Of a stretch of DNA of 8,329 nucleotides, positions 1-5,012 are shown one piece after another. The position numbers and the translations under genes were made by a program. The number at the start of each line of letters is the position of its first letter. The first letter of the stretch is position 1. Source of the DNA: DATDTB01 sp035291025 (GTDB taxonomy: Archaea; Iainarchaeota; Iainarchaeia; JAFGOX01; DATDTB01); assembly GCA_035291025.1 (NCBI GenBank), contig DATDTB010000030.1:1-8329 (forward strand). Reading direction: 5' to 3'. A model generated the notes under the pieces. The model was not told the DNA's origin. It saw only the letters and a list, made by a program, of their open reading frames with translations, and ran no database searches.

Positions 1-1
1 C

Positions 2-304
2 ATTCCAAACCTTGCCACGGCCGTGCAGGCGGCTAGGAGGAACATGGACGGCGTTGCAATCTCGGAGACGCTGGGCTCGAACATTTTCACGCTGCTCGTC
101 ACAGTCGGCGTGATTTCGCTAATCGCGCCAGTCAGCGTTGACGAAGACGTGCGCAACATAACAATTCCCGCAATGCTGGCCATGACTTTCATCAGTTCAT
201 CGTTTTTCATCAAGGGCGTTGTAGGGAAAAAGGAAGGCGTTACCCTGGTTCTGATGTACTTGACGCTGTTGGCGGCGGAAATACTCGGCAGGACGGCGTT
301 TTAG
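2..304 (+). CDS. Cation/Ca2+ exchanger (CaCA family), C-terminal fragment
   Basis: This is the C-terminal 100 residues of an integral membrane cation antiporter; the reading frame is open from the window edge, so the start lies outside. The fragment opens inside the second alpha-repeat of the CaCA fold, with PNLATAVQAARR followed by the family hallmark LGSNIF (fragment residues 24-29). Three hydrophobic segments follow, at about residues 28-45, 54-73 and 80-97, as expected for the last helices of a 10-helix exchanger. The acidic residue of the usual PE motif is Asn (fragment residue 3), and the residue after GSNIF is Thr where Asp or Asn is common, so ion specificity may differ from Ca2+/Na+ exchange. 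Family assignment is firm; the transported ion is not known. The gene ends with TAG and the tRNA promoter follows directly. Confidence 0.85.
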   Translation: MPNLATAVQAARRNMDGVAISETLGSNIFTLLVTVGVISLIAPVSVDEDVRNITIPAMLAMTFISSSFFIKGVVGKKEGVTLVLMYLTLLAAEILGRTAF

Positions 305-315
305 CCAGCAAGTCG

Positions 316-324
316 CTTTAAATG
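316..324 (+). promoter_or_regulatory. Box A (TATA) promoter of tRNA-Arg
   Basis: CTTTAAATG is centred about 31 bases before the first base of the mature tRNA. This matches an archaeal box A followed by a transcription start a few bases upstream of the tRNA 5' end, with RNase P trimming a short leader. Inferred from sequence and spacing only. Confidence 0.6.
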
Positions 325-350
325 CTTTCACGCGCGGAATCAGTGAAAAG

Positions 351-425
351 GGGCCCGTAGTTCAGCCTGGACAGAACGCTGGTTTGCGGAACCAGTGGCC
401 GCGAGTTCAAATCTTGCCGGGCCCG
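351..425 (+). tRNA. tRNA-Arg, anticodon GCG
   Basis: A full cloverleaf can be folded by eye. The acceptor stem GGGCCCG (351-357) pairs perfectly with CGGGCCC (418-424). The D stem is GTTC/GAAC (360-363/374-377). The anticodon stem CTGGT/ACCAG (379-383/391-395) encloses loop TTGCGGA with anticodon GCG at 386-388, which reads CGC (and CGU if modified) arginine codons. The T stem GCGAG/CTTGC has one G-U pair and the T loop is TTCAAAT. D-loop GG is followed by A at position 20 (371), and C35 is present, both fitting arginine identity. The discriminator is G425. CCA is not encoded and no intron is present. The gene lies 13 bases from the convergent corA stop. Confidence 0.95.
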
Positions 426-426
426 C

Positions 427-436
427 TTTTTTCTTT
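427..436 (+). terminator. T-rich terminator after tRNA-Arg
   Basis: Six consecutive T residues (427-432), then more T-rich sequence, begin two bases after the tRNA discriminator. Archaeal RNA polymerase commonly stops at such oligo-T runs without a hairpin. The run sits between the convergent tRNA and corA genes. Confidence 0.55.
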
Positions 437-438
437 CT

Positions 439-1455
439 TCACTTTTCGGCTTCCTTGTGGACCTTGCGCCAGTAAAGGTAGAACCACGCAAGCGGCACTA
501 TTGTGGCGACGAATAGCGTCAACACGATCAATGGCCAGTCCTTGCCAGTGAACGGGAGCTCGGGGATGCCGAAAAAGGTCGCGAAAGTGTTGGGCACGGT
601 CAAAACCGTGGCGATGCCCGTGAAGAGGAGCATTACCCATGTTAGGCGCTTGATGCTCTCGTTTATCTTGTTGGAAAGCTTGGCTAGGTTGTTTGAAATC
701 ACTGTCTCGTTTATAGTCAAAGCGTCCGTCAGCGCCTCGCGCTGGATGGAAACCATCTGCATCTGGTAAATGTAGGTGTCGTGGATGTCGTCGAAGAGGC
801 GCATGAGCGCGGGCGTCATCTTCAAGGGCGTCAGGCCGTACTTTATGGTGAAAATGAGCTTGGAGGACTCCCAGAAACGACGCCACATTTGCAGCAAGTC
901 CCTCTTTTGCCTGATGACTTCCTGCAGGCGCTGCCTCAAGTCCTCCGACTTTATTATCCTTTCCTCGATTAAGGAAATCCGCTTTTCCGAGAAAGAAAGG
1001 ACGTGGAAGTTGTTTTCCACGTCGGCGCGGAATATTTCATAGAACAGGTAGCCGACGTTTGACTCGAAGTCCTTCAGTTCTCCAGCCTCGAGTTTTGCCG
1101 CTATGATGGAGAAAATCTCGTCGTAGTGCTCAAGTTTCTTGGGCGAAACCGTTACGAGGTAGTTGTGGTCCAAGATGTACAGCACGTTTTCGACTTCGAT
1201 TTTGCCGTTCCGCGCATAATAGTCCACGAGCGTGAAAACCAAGGGCTTGAAGGAATACCGCCTCGTTCTCCCCTCCTTCTCGAACGCCTCCAAGTACTTC
1301 CTGGGAATTTTGAAGTTTTTCGCAATGCTTGAAAGCTCCGTGGCGGTTGGGGCCGCTGCGTGGACCCAGACAAAGCCCGAGTTCGGCAGCGGGTAATGCA
1401 ACCCGGTGCCCACGCCCGCCTTCTTGTCGGAGAACTTGTACAAGTACCTTATCAT
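439..1455 (-). CDS. CorA-like divalent cation transporter, GMN motif absent
   Basis: This 338-residue protein has CorA-family architecture and length: a soluble alpha/beta N-terminal domain (about 1-150) with the typical ending LVTVSPKK, a long charged helical region (about 150-268) for the stalk, and two C-terminal membrane helices (about 271-292 and 307-329) ending in a basic tail. CorA proteins form homopentameric Mg2+/Co2+ channels. The universal Gly-Met-Asn signature after the first membrane helix is missing; the equivalent region reads VPNTFATFFGIPELP, with Gly-Ile-Pro (296-298) at the GMN position. From memory, other archaeal CorA-like proteins carry similar variants, so this may be a subfamily with altered ion choice (compare ZntB, which has GIN). 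The start ATG lies about 34 bases from a TATA element shared with the divergent gene. Fold assignment is firm, substrate uncertain. Confidence 0.85.
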   Translation of the reverse strand: MIRYLYKFSDKKAGVGTGLHYPLPNSGFVWVHAAAPTATELSSIAKNFKIPRKYLEAFEKEGRTRRYSFKPLVFTLVDYYARNGKIEVENVLYILDHNYLVTVSPKKLEHYDEIFSIIAAKLEAGELKDFESNVGYLFYEIFRADVENNFHVLSFSEKRISLIEERIIKSEDLRQRLQEVIRQKRDLLQMWRRFWESSKLIFTIKYGLTPLKMTPALMRLFDDIHDTYIYQMQMVSIQREALTDALTINETVISNNLAKLSNKINESIKRLTWVMLLFTGIATVLTVPNTFATFFGIPELPFTGKDWPLIVLTLFVATIVPLAWFYLYWRKVHKEAEK

Positions 1456-1484
1456 GCGCCAACCGCCTTAATGCAGGCAAAAGG

Positions 1485-1493
1485 TATTTATAT
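1485..1493. promoter_or_regulatory. Shared TATA element between corA-like gene and DUF4870-like gene
   Basis: TATTTATAT reads as ATATAAATA on the opposite strand, so one element could serve both directions. It is centred 29 bases before the ATG at 1518, giving an essentially leaderless mRNA there, and 34 bases before the corA-like ATG at 1455, giving a leader of about 7 bases. Purine-rich AAAAGG on one side and GGAAT on the other could act as BRE elements. No other A/T-rich box is obvious in this 62-base gap. Confidence 0.6.
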
Positions 1494-1517
1494 TCCTGTC
1501 GTTTTCTTTGAAACAAT

Positions 1518-1895
1518 ATGGCAGACTTGCACAGGCTAAATAACAAGATACTCAAAGTAGAAGAGACAAAGTACGACTTGGCTACCATGGCGTACGCCAT
1601 GAGCTACTTTTCGGGGATAATGGTCTTGAGCGTCTGCAGGCCCGGCGACAAGTTCACGAAATTCCACGCCACGCAGTCCATAATCCTAGGGTTCCTGCTT
1701 TCCTTCGCGCAGTTCCTGTTCCTCGCGCTCAGGGTGGACTGGCTTGGGATAAAGCCGAGCTGGTGGGCGGTGTTCGTGCTGGTTTTCTGGGTCATAGTAA
1801 CGATTCCGTTGCTGATGATGACGTGGCGCGGGAAGACTTACGTGTTCCCGATAGCCGGGGACCTGGCAAAGTTCGCCGTGAACCGCGAGAAATAA
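1518..1895 (+). CDS. Small membrane protein, DUF4870/UPF0132-like (Tic20-type fold)
   Basis: A 125-residue protein with three predicted membrane helices (about 23-40, 53-73 and 82-102). It carries the family's characteristic motifs: a charged loop FTKFHATQS (46-54), where related proteins read FVRFHAxQS, entering the second helix, and a C-terminal RGKTYVFPIAGDLAKFA (104-120), resembling the lysine- and proline-containing KxPxxGDxA end of the family. Members are widespread in archaea and bacteria and have no established biochemical function. The ATG is preceded by a TATA element at the leaderless distance and no Shine-Dalgarno sequence is visible. The gene runs convergently into the yvcK-like gene, with only 6 bases between stop codons. 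Confidence 0.75.
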   Translation: MADLHRLNNKILKVEETKYDLATMAYAMSYFSGIMVLSVCRPGDKFTKFHATQSIILGFLLSFAQFLFLALRVDWLGIKPSWWAVFVLVFWVIVTIPLLMMTWRGKTYVFPIAGDLAKFAVNREK

Positions 1896-1897
1896 AA
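1890..1897 (-). terminator. Possible T-rich terminator of the glm cluster
   Basis: Read on the minus strand this is TTTTATTT, a few bases past the TAA of the yvcK-like gene and inside the end of the convergent membrane-protein gene. It is a weak candidate for an archaeal oligo-T stop and nothing better is seen nearby. Confidence 0.3.
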
Positions 1898-1901
1898 CGA
1901 C

Positions 1902-2861
1902 TTACAGGGAAAGAATAACTTTGGCAAGCTTGCCCGCGTCGTGCCTTGCCGGTTCTTCCTCGCTGATTACGTCCGCCAAAACCACGCGAGCGGCCTGGCG
2001 CTTCAGCTTTTCCTCGTCAACTCTAACCTGTTCCTGTCCCTTGACTTCAGCGTGAGCCGACACCTTTGCCGCGTTGATTTGCCTGCTGTTAACCACCACG
2101 AAGTCGAGTTTCCTCAAACCAGTGTACTTTAATATTTCGGAAACGTGTTCGCTTGCAGTCATTCCAAAAGTCTCGCCGGGCTTGGTGCAGGTGTTGCAAA
2201 CGTAGGCTTTTTTCGCCTTCGCCTCCTGAAGCGCCTCCGGCAATCCCTTCGCGGCGAAGTTAGCCAAGACAGAAGTGTACAAGTCGCCGGGCCCAATCAC
2301 TACCAAGTCAGCTTCTCTTACCGCCTCAATGGCGCCTTCAAACGCGCTGGCTGGCGGCTTTGAGTAAAAGTTTTTCACGCGCAGCCTCGGGTCGCGGTTG
2401 TCGCTTTCGGCGACGTCAATCAAAGTTTCGCCTTCGACTACCTTGCCGTCCTCAAACTCCGCCACTATGTGGGAGTTGCCTAGAGAAGCTGGGCAAACCG
2501 TGCCCTTGGCTTCCAGCAAGCCCATCGCTTTTTCGACTGCTTCCGGCAAGTCCTTCGAGCCTTTAAGCAGTCCCAGCAACATCAGGTTTCCAAGGCTGTG
2601 GCCCGCCAGCTCTCCTTCCTGGAACCTGTGCTGGAAAAGGCCCGCCAAGGCGCCGGCAGGCGCTGAACTCAAGGAAACCAGGCACTTGCGGATGTCCCCC
2701 AGGGCGGGAATGCTGAAGTCCCTGCGCAGCCTTCCGGTGGACGTGCCGGAGTCAAAGACTGAAACTATGACGGAAAGCTCCAGGCCCGGGTTTGCCTTCA
2801 ATCCACTCAACACAACTGGGGCGCCGTTGCCGCCGCCTATTACGACAATTTTTTTAACCAA
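1902..2861 (-). CDS. yvcK: YvcK/GlmR-family nucleotide-sugar-binding protein
   Basis: A 319-residue member of the CofD/YvcK superfamily. It shows an N-terminal Rossmann glycine loop (VVIGGGNGAPVVLSGLK, 6-22), the phosphate-site segment DSGTSTGRLRRD (37-48) followed by LGDIRKCLVSL (54-64), GHSLGNLMLLGLL (87-99), GPGDLYTSVLAN (190-201), and further on YVCNTCTKPGET then TASEHV. The last three blocks resemble bacterial YvcK rather than lactyltransferase CofD. In Bacillus, YvcK (GlmR) binds UDP-GlcNAc and stimulates GlmS; in Listeria and Mycobacterium homologues bind UDP-GlcNAc and support the envelope. The glmS and GlmU-like genes upstream on the same strand make that role plausible here. I chose TTG at 2859-2861: it directly precedes VKKIVVIGGG, lies 13 bases after the previous stop, and follows a GGGGT ribosome site. 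An ATG at 2933 would overlap the upstream gene by 59 bases and add a tail unlike the family. Confidence 0.85.
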   Translation of the reverse strand: MVKKIVVIGGGNGAPVVLSGLKANPGLELSVIVSVFDSGTSTGRLRRDFSIPALGDIRKCLVSLSSAPAGALAGLFQHRFQEGELAGHSLGNLMLLGLLKGSKDLPEAVEKAMGLLEAKGTVCPASLGNSHIVAEFEDGKVVEGETLIDVAESDNRDPRLRVKNFYSKPPASAFEGAIEAVREADLVVIGPGDLYTSVLANFAAKGLPEALQEAKAKKAYVCNTCTKPGETFGMTASEHVSEILKYTGLRKLDFVVVNSRQINAAKVSAHAEVKGQEQVRVDEEKLKRQAARVVLADVISEEEPARHDAGKLAKVILSL

Positions 2862-2866
2862 GCAAA

Positions 2867-2872
2867 AACCCC
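2867..2872 (-). promoter_or_regulatory. Ribosome binding site deciding the TTG start of yvcK
   Basis: GGGGTT on the minus strand leaves a 6-base spacer (counted from GGGGT) before TTG 2861. GGGGT can pair with the CACCUCC end of 16S rRNA through one G-U wobble. The same hexamer precedes the upstream GlmU-like gene at nearly the same distance, which supports this start. Confidence 0.5.
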
Positions 2873-2874
2873 TT

Positions 2875-4161
2875 TCAACCCCGCCTGGAAACCACGAGCT
2901 TTTTCTCCGTTGAAACAATTGAACCGGATTCAACGCTGCCCTTGACTTCAGTGCCGGGCCCTATGACGCAGCCACAGCCAATTATGGCGCCGGGCATTGC
3001 CGAACAATTAATGCCAATGCTCGTGTTGTGCCCGACCACGCAGCCCAGCGAAGTCTTGCCAATGTCCACTTGCTCGCCCTTCACTGAAAACTTGACTGGC
3101 TGGCGGTCGAGCCTGCGGTTGGCAACAATGAAATTCGCGCCAATCCTGCAGTTCCTGCCAATGACGCTGTCGCCAACGAAGCCGGAGTGAACGTGGGTTC
3201 CCTCGAGCACAATGGAACGCGCCACTTCCGTGTTCATTCCAATCATCACGCCGTCCTCGAGCACGCTGTTTTCGCGAACCAAGGCATTGTTTCCAATGAC
3301 GCAGTTCCTGCCAATGTAAACAGGGCCCTTTACCACGGCGTTTTCATGGACAACGGTCCCATCGCCCAAGTGCACTTTCCCTTCAATGACTGCATTGCGT
3401 GAAATCCTTGCCTTTCCTGGAATGCTCCTTGAAAGGCCGGAAGTGAGCGTTTTCGCGGCGCCAAGCAATTCGAAGGCGTACTTGGCCGAGCTTACTTCTT
3501 CGGGCGAGAACACGGCGCGGCAGTCATTGGCTTGGGCGTACGCAGTTAGCGCGTCCTCGAAGTCGTAGTGGCCGCCCTTCACTCTTGCGTAATAGTTCAT
3601 GAAATCCCTTGGCAGGAGGTAAATGCCCACAGCCTTCTGGTCCGAGGGCTCAGTTCCCTTCGAGGGCTTTTCAACAACCCTCAAAACCTTGTCTTTTTGC
3701 CGCGCGTCAAATGCAAGCATGCCGTGCTTCCATGGAGTGCTTGTCGGGGAGGCAAGCAAGACCGTTTGCGCCCCGGTCTTGCGCGACTTTTCAAGCATTA
3801 ACCTCGCGAACTTCCCTGAGTCGTACCGGTCGGCGTTGAACACCAAGAAGCGGTTCTTTATCGCGCCCCCGGCGTGCTTGACGGCGTCGCCCATTCCCTT
3901 CGGTTCCGGCTGGAGAACGTAGGAAACCTTTCCAGTTACTCCTTTGAGCGCCTCCCTGAACTTGCCGTCCTCGCCGGGGCCGTGAACGATTATTGCTTCG
4001 CTGACTCCTGCGCCGAAGGCGCCCTGGATGGCGTGCCTAACGAGTTCAGAGCCGCAGACTTTTACGAGCGACTTGTGCATTCCCTCGGAAAGAGGCTTGA
4101 AACGGGAGCTATCTCCAGCGGCGAGGACAACCGCCTGCACCCTTTCTTGTTTTCCAGCCAT
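2875..4161 (-). CDS. glmU: GlmU-like sugar-1-phosphate nucleotidyltransferase with left-handed beta-helix acyltransferase domain
   Basis: A 428-residue two-domain protein resembling archaeal bifunctional GlmU (such as Sulfolobus ST0452), which converts glucosamine-1-phosphate to UDP-GlcNAc using acetyl-CoA and UTP. The N-terminal nucleotidyltransferase (about 7-235) has AVVLAAGDSSRF (10-21), Lys30 in MHKSLVKV, QPEPKGMGDA (84-93), the metal-binding Asp111 in VFNADRY, EKP (164-166) and GIYLL (179-183). The C-terminal part (about 248-428) is a hexapeptide-repeat beta-helix with HSGFVGDSVIG (325-335), GANFIVANRRLD (341-352) and VDIGKTSLG (365-373), like GlmU acetyltransferases. His325, Asn348 and Lys369 match catalytic or CoA-site positions, but the usual active-site Tyr is Phe328. 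The nucleotidyltransferase loop is also atypical (AAGDSSR, HKS for PK, AD for GD), so other sugars are possible. It lies between the HAD gene (33-base gap) and yvcK (13-base gap). Confidence 0.8.
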   Translation of the reverse strand: MAGKQERVQAVVLAAGDSSRFKPLSEGMHKSLVKVCGSELVRHAIQGAFGAGVSEAIIVHGPGEDGKFREALKGVTGKVSYVLQPEPKGMGDAVKHAGGAIKNRFLVFNADRYDSGKFARLMLEKSRKTGAQTVLLASPTSTPWKHGMLAFDARQKDKVLRVVEKPSKGTEPSDQKAVGIYLLPRDFMNYYARVKGGHYDFEDALTAYAQANDCRAVFSPEEVSSAKYAFELLGAAKTLTSGLSRSIPGKARISRNAVIEGKVHLGDGTVVHENAVVKGPVYIGRNCVIGNNALVRENSVLEDGVMIGMNTEVARSIVLEGTHVHSGFVGDSVIGRNCRIGANFIVANRRLDRQPVKFSVKGEQVDIGKTSLGCVVGHNTSIGINCSAMPGAIIGCGCVIGPGTEVKGSVESGSIVSTEKKLVVSRRG

Positions 4162-4167
4162 TAAAGC

Positions 4168-4173
4168 AACCCC
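4168..4173 (-). promoter_or_regulatory. Ribosome binding site of the GlmU-like gene
   Basis: GGGGTT on the minus strand leaves a 7-base spacer (counted from GGGGT) before ATG 4161. It can pair with the 16S rRNA tail with one wobble, and matches the site before the next gene in the cluster. Confidence 0.45.
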
Positions 4174-4194
4174 GTCAATGGTAAAGCAACCTTT

Positions 4195-4893
4195 TCAGCG
4201 TTCGAGCTTATCAAGTTTGGAGAGCACTTTGAACAGTTCGCTTAGCTCGCGGACGTGGAAGTCGGGTTCGCCTTCCCGGAATTCCGCGAGCAGCGCGGTT
4301 TTCATGCCGCGGCGTTTTGCGTGCTCGAGGTCGCGTTGCCAGTTGTCGCCCACCACTAGAACCTGCGAGGGCTTGAGCTTGAGTTTCCTCAAAGCAGTTT
4401 CGCAGTACGCGGCGCTAGGCTTCAATGACTTGGTGTCCTCTGGAGTGACCAGAAAGGAGAAGTACTTCTTCCACTTAGCCCCGAAAACTTTTTTGAGCTT
4501 CAATTCGAGGCTTTCCCTGAACTCGTCGCTGGCAATGCACAGCGCGTAGTCCTTGGAGAGGGCCGGGACCACGGAAGTCACGCCGCGGGCGGGTTCCAGT
4601 TTCTTCAGGACCTCCCTCCAGAAAAGGCGCACGGCGCTTCGCGCGAGCAGCTTGGATTTCCTTGAAGGCACGCCAAGGGAAACCAGGGCTTTTTCAGTGC
4701 TGTACTCCCGCTTCCTGTGACTTGGGTTTTTGTCGCTCTTCAAGGATGCAACAATGGCGGTCCATTTCGCTGCTATGTCGCCCGCATCCCTGCCGAGCGC
4801 AGCTGCAAGGAATTCGAACTTCCTGGAATAAGCGTTGCCGGCTCTCGGCACGTAAAGCGTGTGGTCCGCGTCAAATATTATTGCCTTGATCAT
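4195..4893 (-). CDS. HAD-superfamily hydrolase, substrate unknown
   Basis: A 232-residue haloacid dehalogenase-type phosphohydrolase. Motif I is FDADHTL (7-13), with nucleophile Asp8 and general acid Asp10. An alpha-helical cap of the C1 type spans about 15-95. Motif II is the Ser in CIASDEF (Ser122), motif III is Lys158 in SLKPSAAY, and motif IV is VVGDNWQRD (180-188), giving Asp183 and Asp188. All catalytic positions are intact. The architecture fits small-molecule phosphatases of the phosphoglycolate phosphatase/YjjG type; the same fold also includes beta-phosphoglucomutase, so sequence alone does not fix the reaction. The gene lies between glmS and the GlmU-like gene on one strand, suggesting a sugar-phosphate substrate, but that is inference from position. 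No Shine-Dalgarno sequence precedes the ATG, which overlaps the stop of a tiny upstream frame (ATGA). Confidence 0.85.
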   Translation of the reverse strand: MIKAIIFDADHTLYVPRAGNAYSRKFEFLAAALGRDAGDIAAKWTAIVASLKSDKNPSHRKREYSTEKALVSLGVPSRKSKLLARSAVRLFWREVLKKLEPARGVTSVVPALSKDYALCIASDEFRESLELKLKKVFGAKWKKYFSFLVTPEDTKSLKPSAAYCETALRKLKLKPSQVLVVGDNWQRDLEHAKRRGMKTALLAEFREGEPDFHVRELSELFKVLSKLDKLER

Positions 4894-4976
4894 AGGCTTA
4901 ACCAGTTAGTGAAAAGCTTTTCAGCCAAAGCCTTGCTTTCCTTTTCGAGCCTGTACGCGTCTTTGATTATTTTTTC
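4890..4976 (-). other. Possible leader mini-ORF upstream of the HAD gene
   Basis: After an in-frame TAG (4977-4979) a 28-codon frame runs to a TGA that overlaps the HAD start as ATGA. It reads like an amphipathic, charged helix (contains KDAYRLEKESKALAEKLF and ends NWLSL), with codon use like its neighbours. It has no ATG, GTG or TTG near its beginning; an ATA codon at 4968-4970 sits about 26 bases after a strong TATA box, where a leaderless transcript would begin. It could be a leader peptide with an unusual start, a decayed gene end, or chance. Confidence 0.25.
4894..4933 (-). promoter_or_regulatory. Possible RNA hairpin abutting the HAD start codon
   Basis: AGGCTT (4933-4928) and AAGCCT (4899-4894) can form a 6-base-pair stem ending exactly at the ATG of the HAD gene. 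Inside it lies a perfect 14-base palindrome, TGAAAAGCTTTTCA (4910-4923). A nested structure could limit ribosome access unless it is opened, for example by translation of the mini-ORF. Seen in sequence only; function is speculative. Confidence 0.3.
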
Positions 4977-4990
4977 CTAGCCAGCCTCGT

Positions 4991-5000
4991 TTATATAAAT
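4991..5000 (-). promoter_or_regulatory. Internal TATA promoter before the HAD gene
   Basis: On the minus strand this reads ATTTATATAA, one of the best TATA boxes in the window, 13-22 bases after the glmS stop codon. Transcription would start near 4968, giving a leader of about 75 bases before the HAD ATG. It suggests that HAD, GlmU-like and yvcK genes can be expressed separately from glmS. No oligo-T stop separates glmS from it, so read-through is also possible. Confidence 0.6.
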
Positions 5001-5012
5001 CTTGCGGTTTAT

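Noticed and set aside
351..425. Possible intron or split form of the tRNA gene
   Set aside because: All four stems close with standard loop lengths in 75 bases, leaving no room for an intron.
407..886. Long open frame antisense to and overlapping the CorA-like gene, in another frame
   Set aside because: It also runs through the tRNA, has an arginine- and histidine-rich composition without domain features, and is explained by codon bias of the true gene.
1902..2861. Annotation as CofD (2-phospho-L-lactate transferase of F420 synthesis)
   Set aside because: The motifs GHSLGNLML, GPGDLYTSVLAN and CNTCTKPGET follow bacterial YvcK, and the neighbours are amino-sugar genes rather than F420 genes.
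2398..2913. 171-codon plus-strand frame opposite the yvcK and GlmU-like genes
   Set aside because: Low-complexity Ser/Pro-rich shadow of two well-supported genes, with no promoter or recognisable domain. Similar shadows at 4028-4549, 5783-6250 and 6902-7423 were dropped for the same reason.
2862..2933. N-terminal extension of the yvcK-like frame starting at ATG 2933
   Set aside because: It overlaps the GlmU-like coding sequence by 59 bases, has no family resemblance, and a TTG with a ribosome site lies exactly before the conserved glycine loop.
4977..4979. TAG read through as pyrrolysine to join a longer upstream peptide to the mini-ORF
   Set aside because: The upstream codons coincide with the TATA box and show no coding character, and nothing in the window points to pyrrolysine use.
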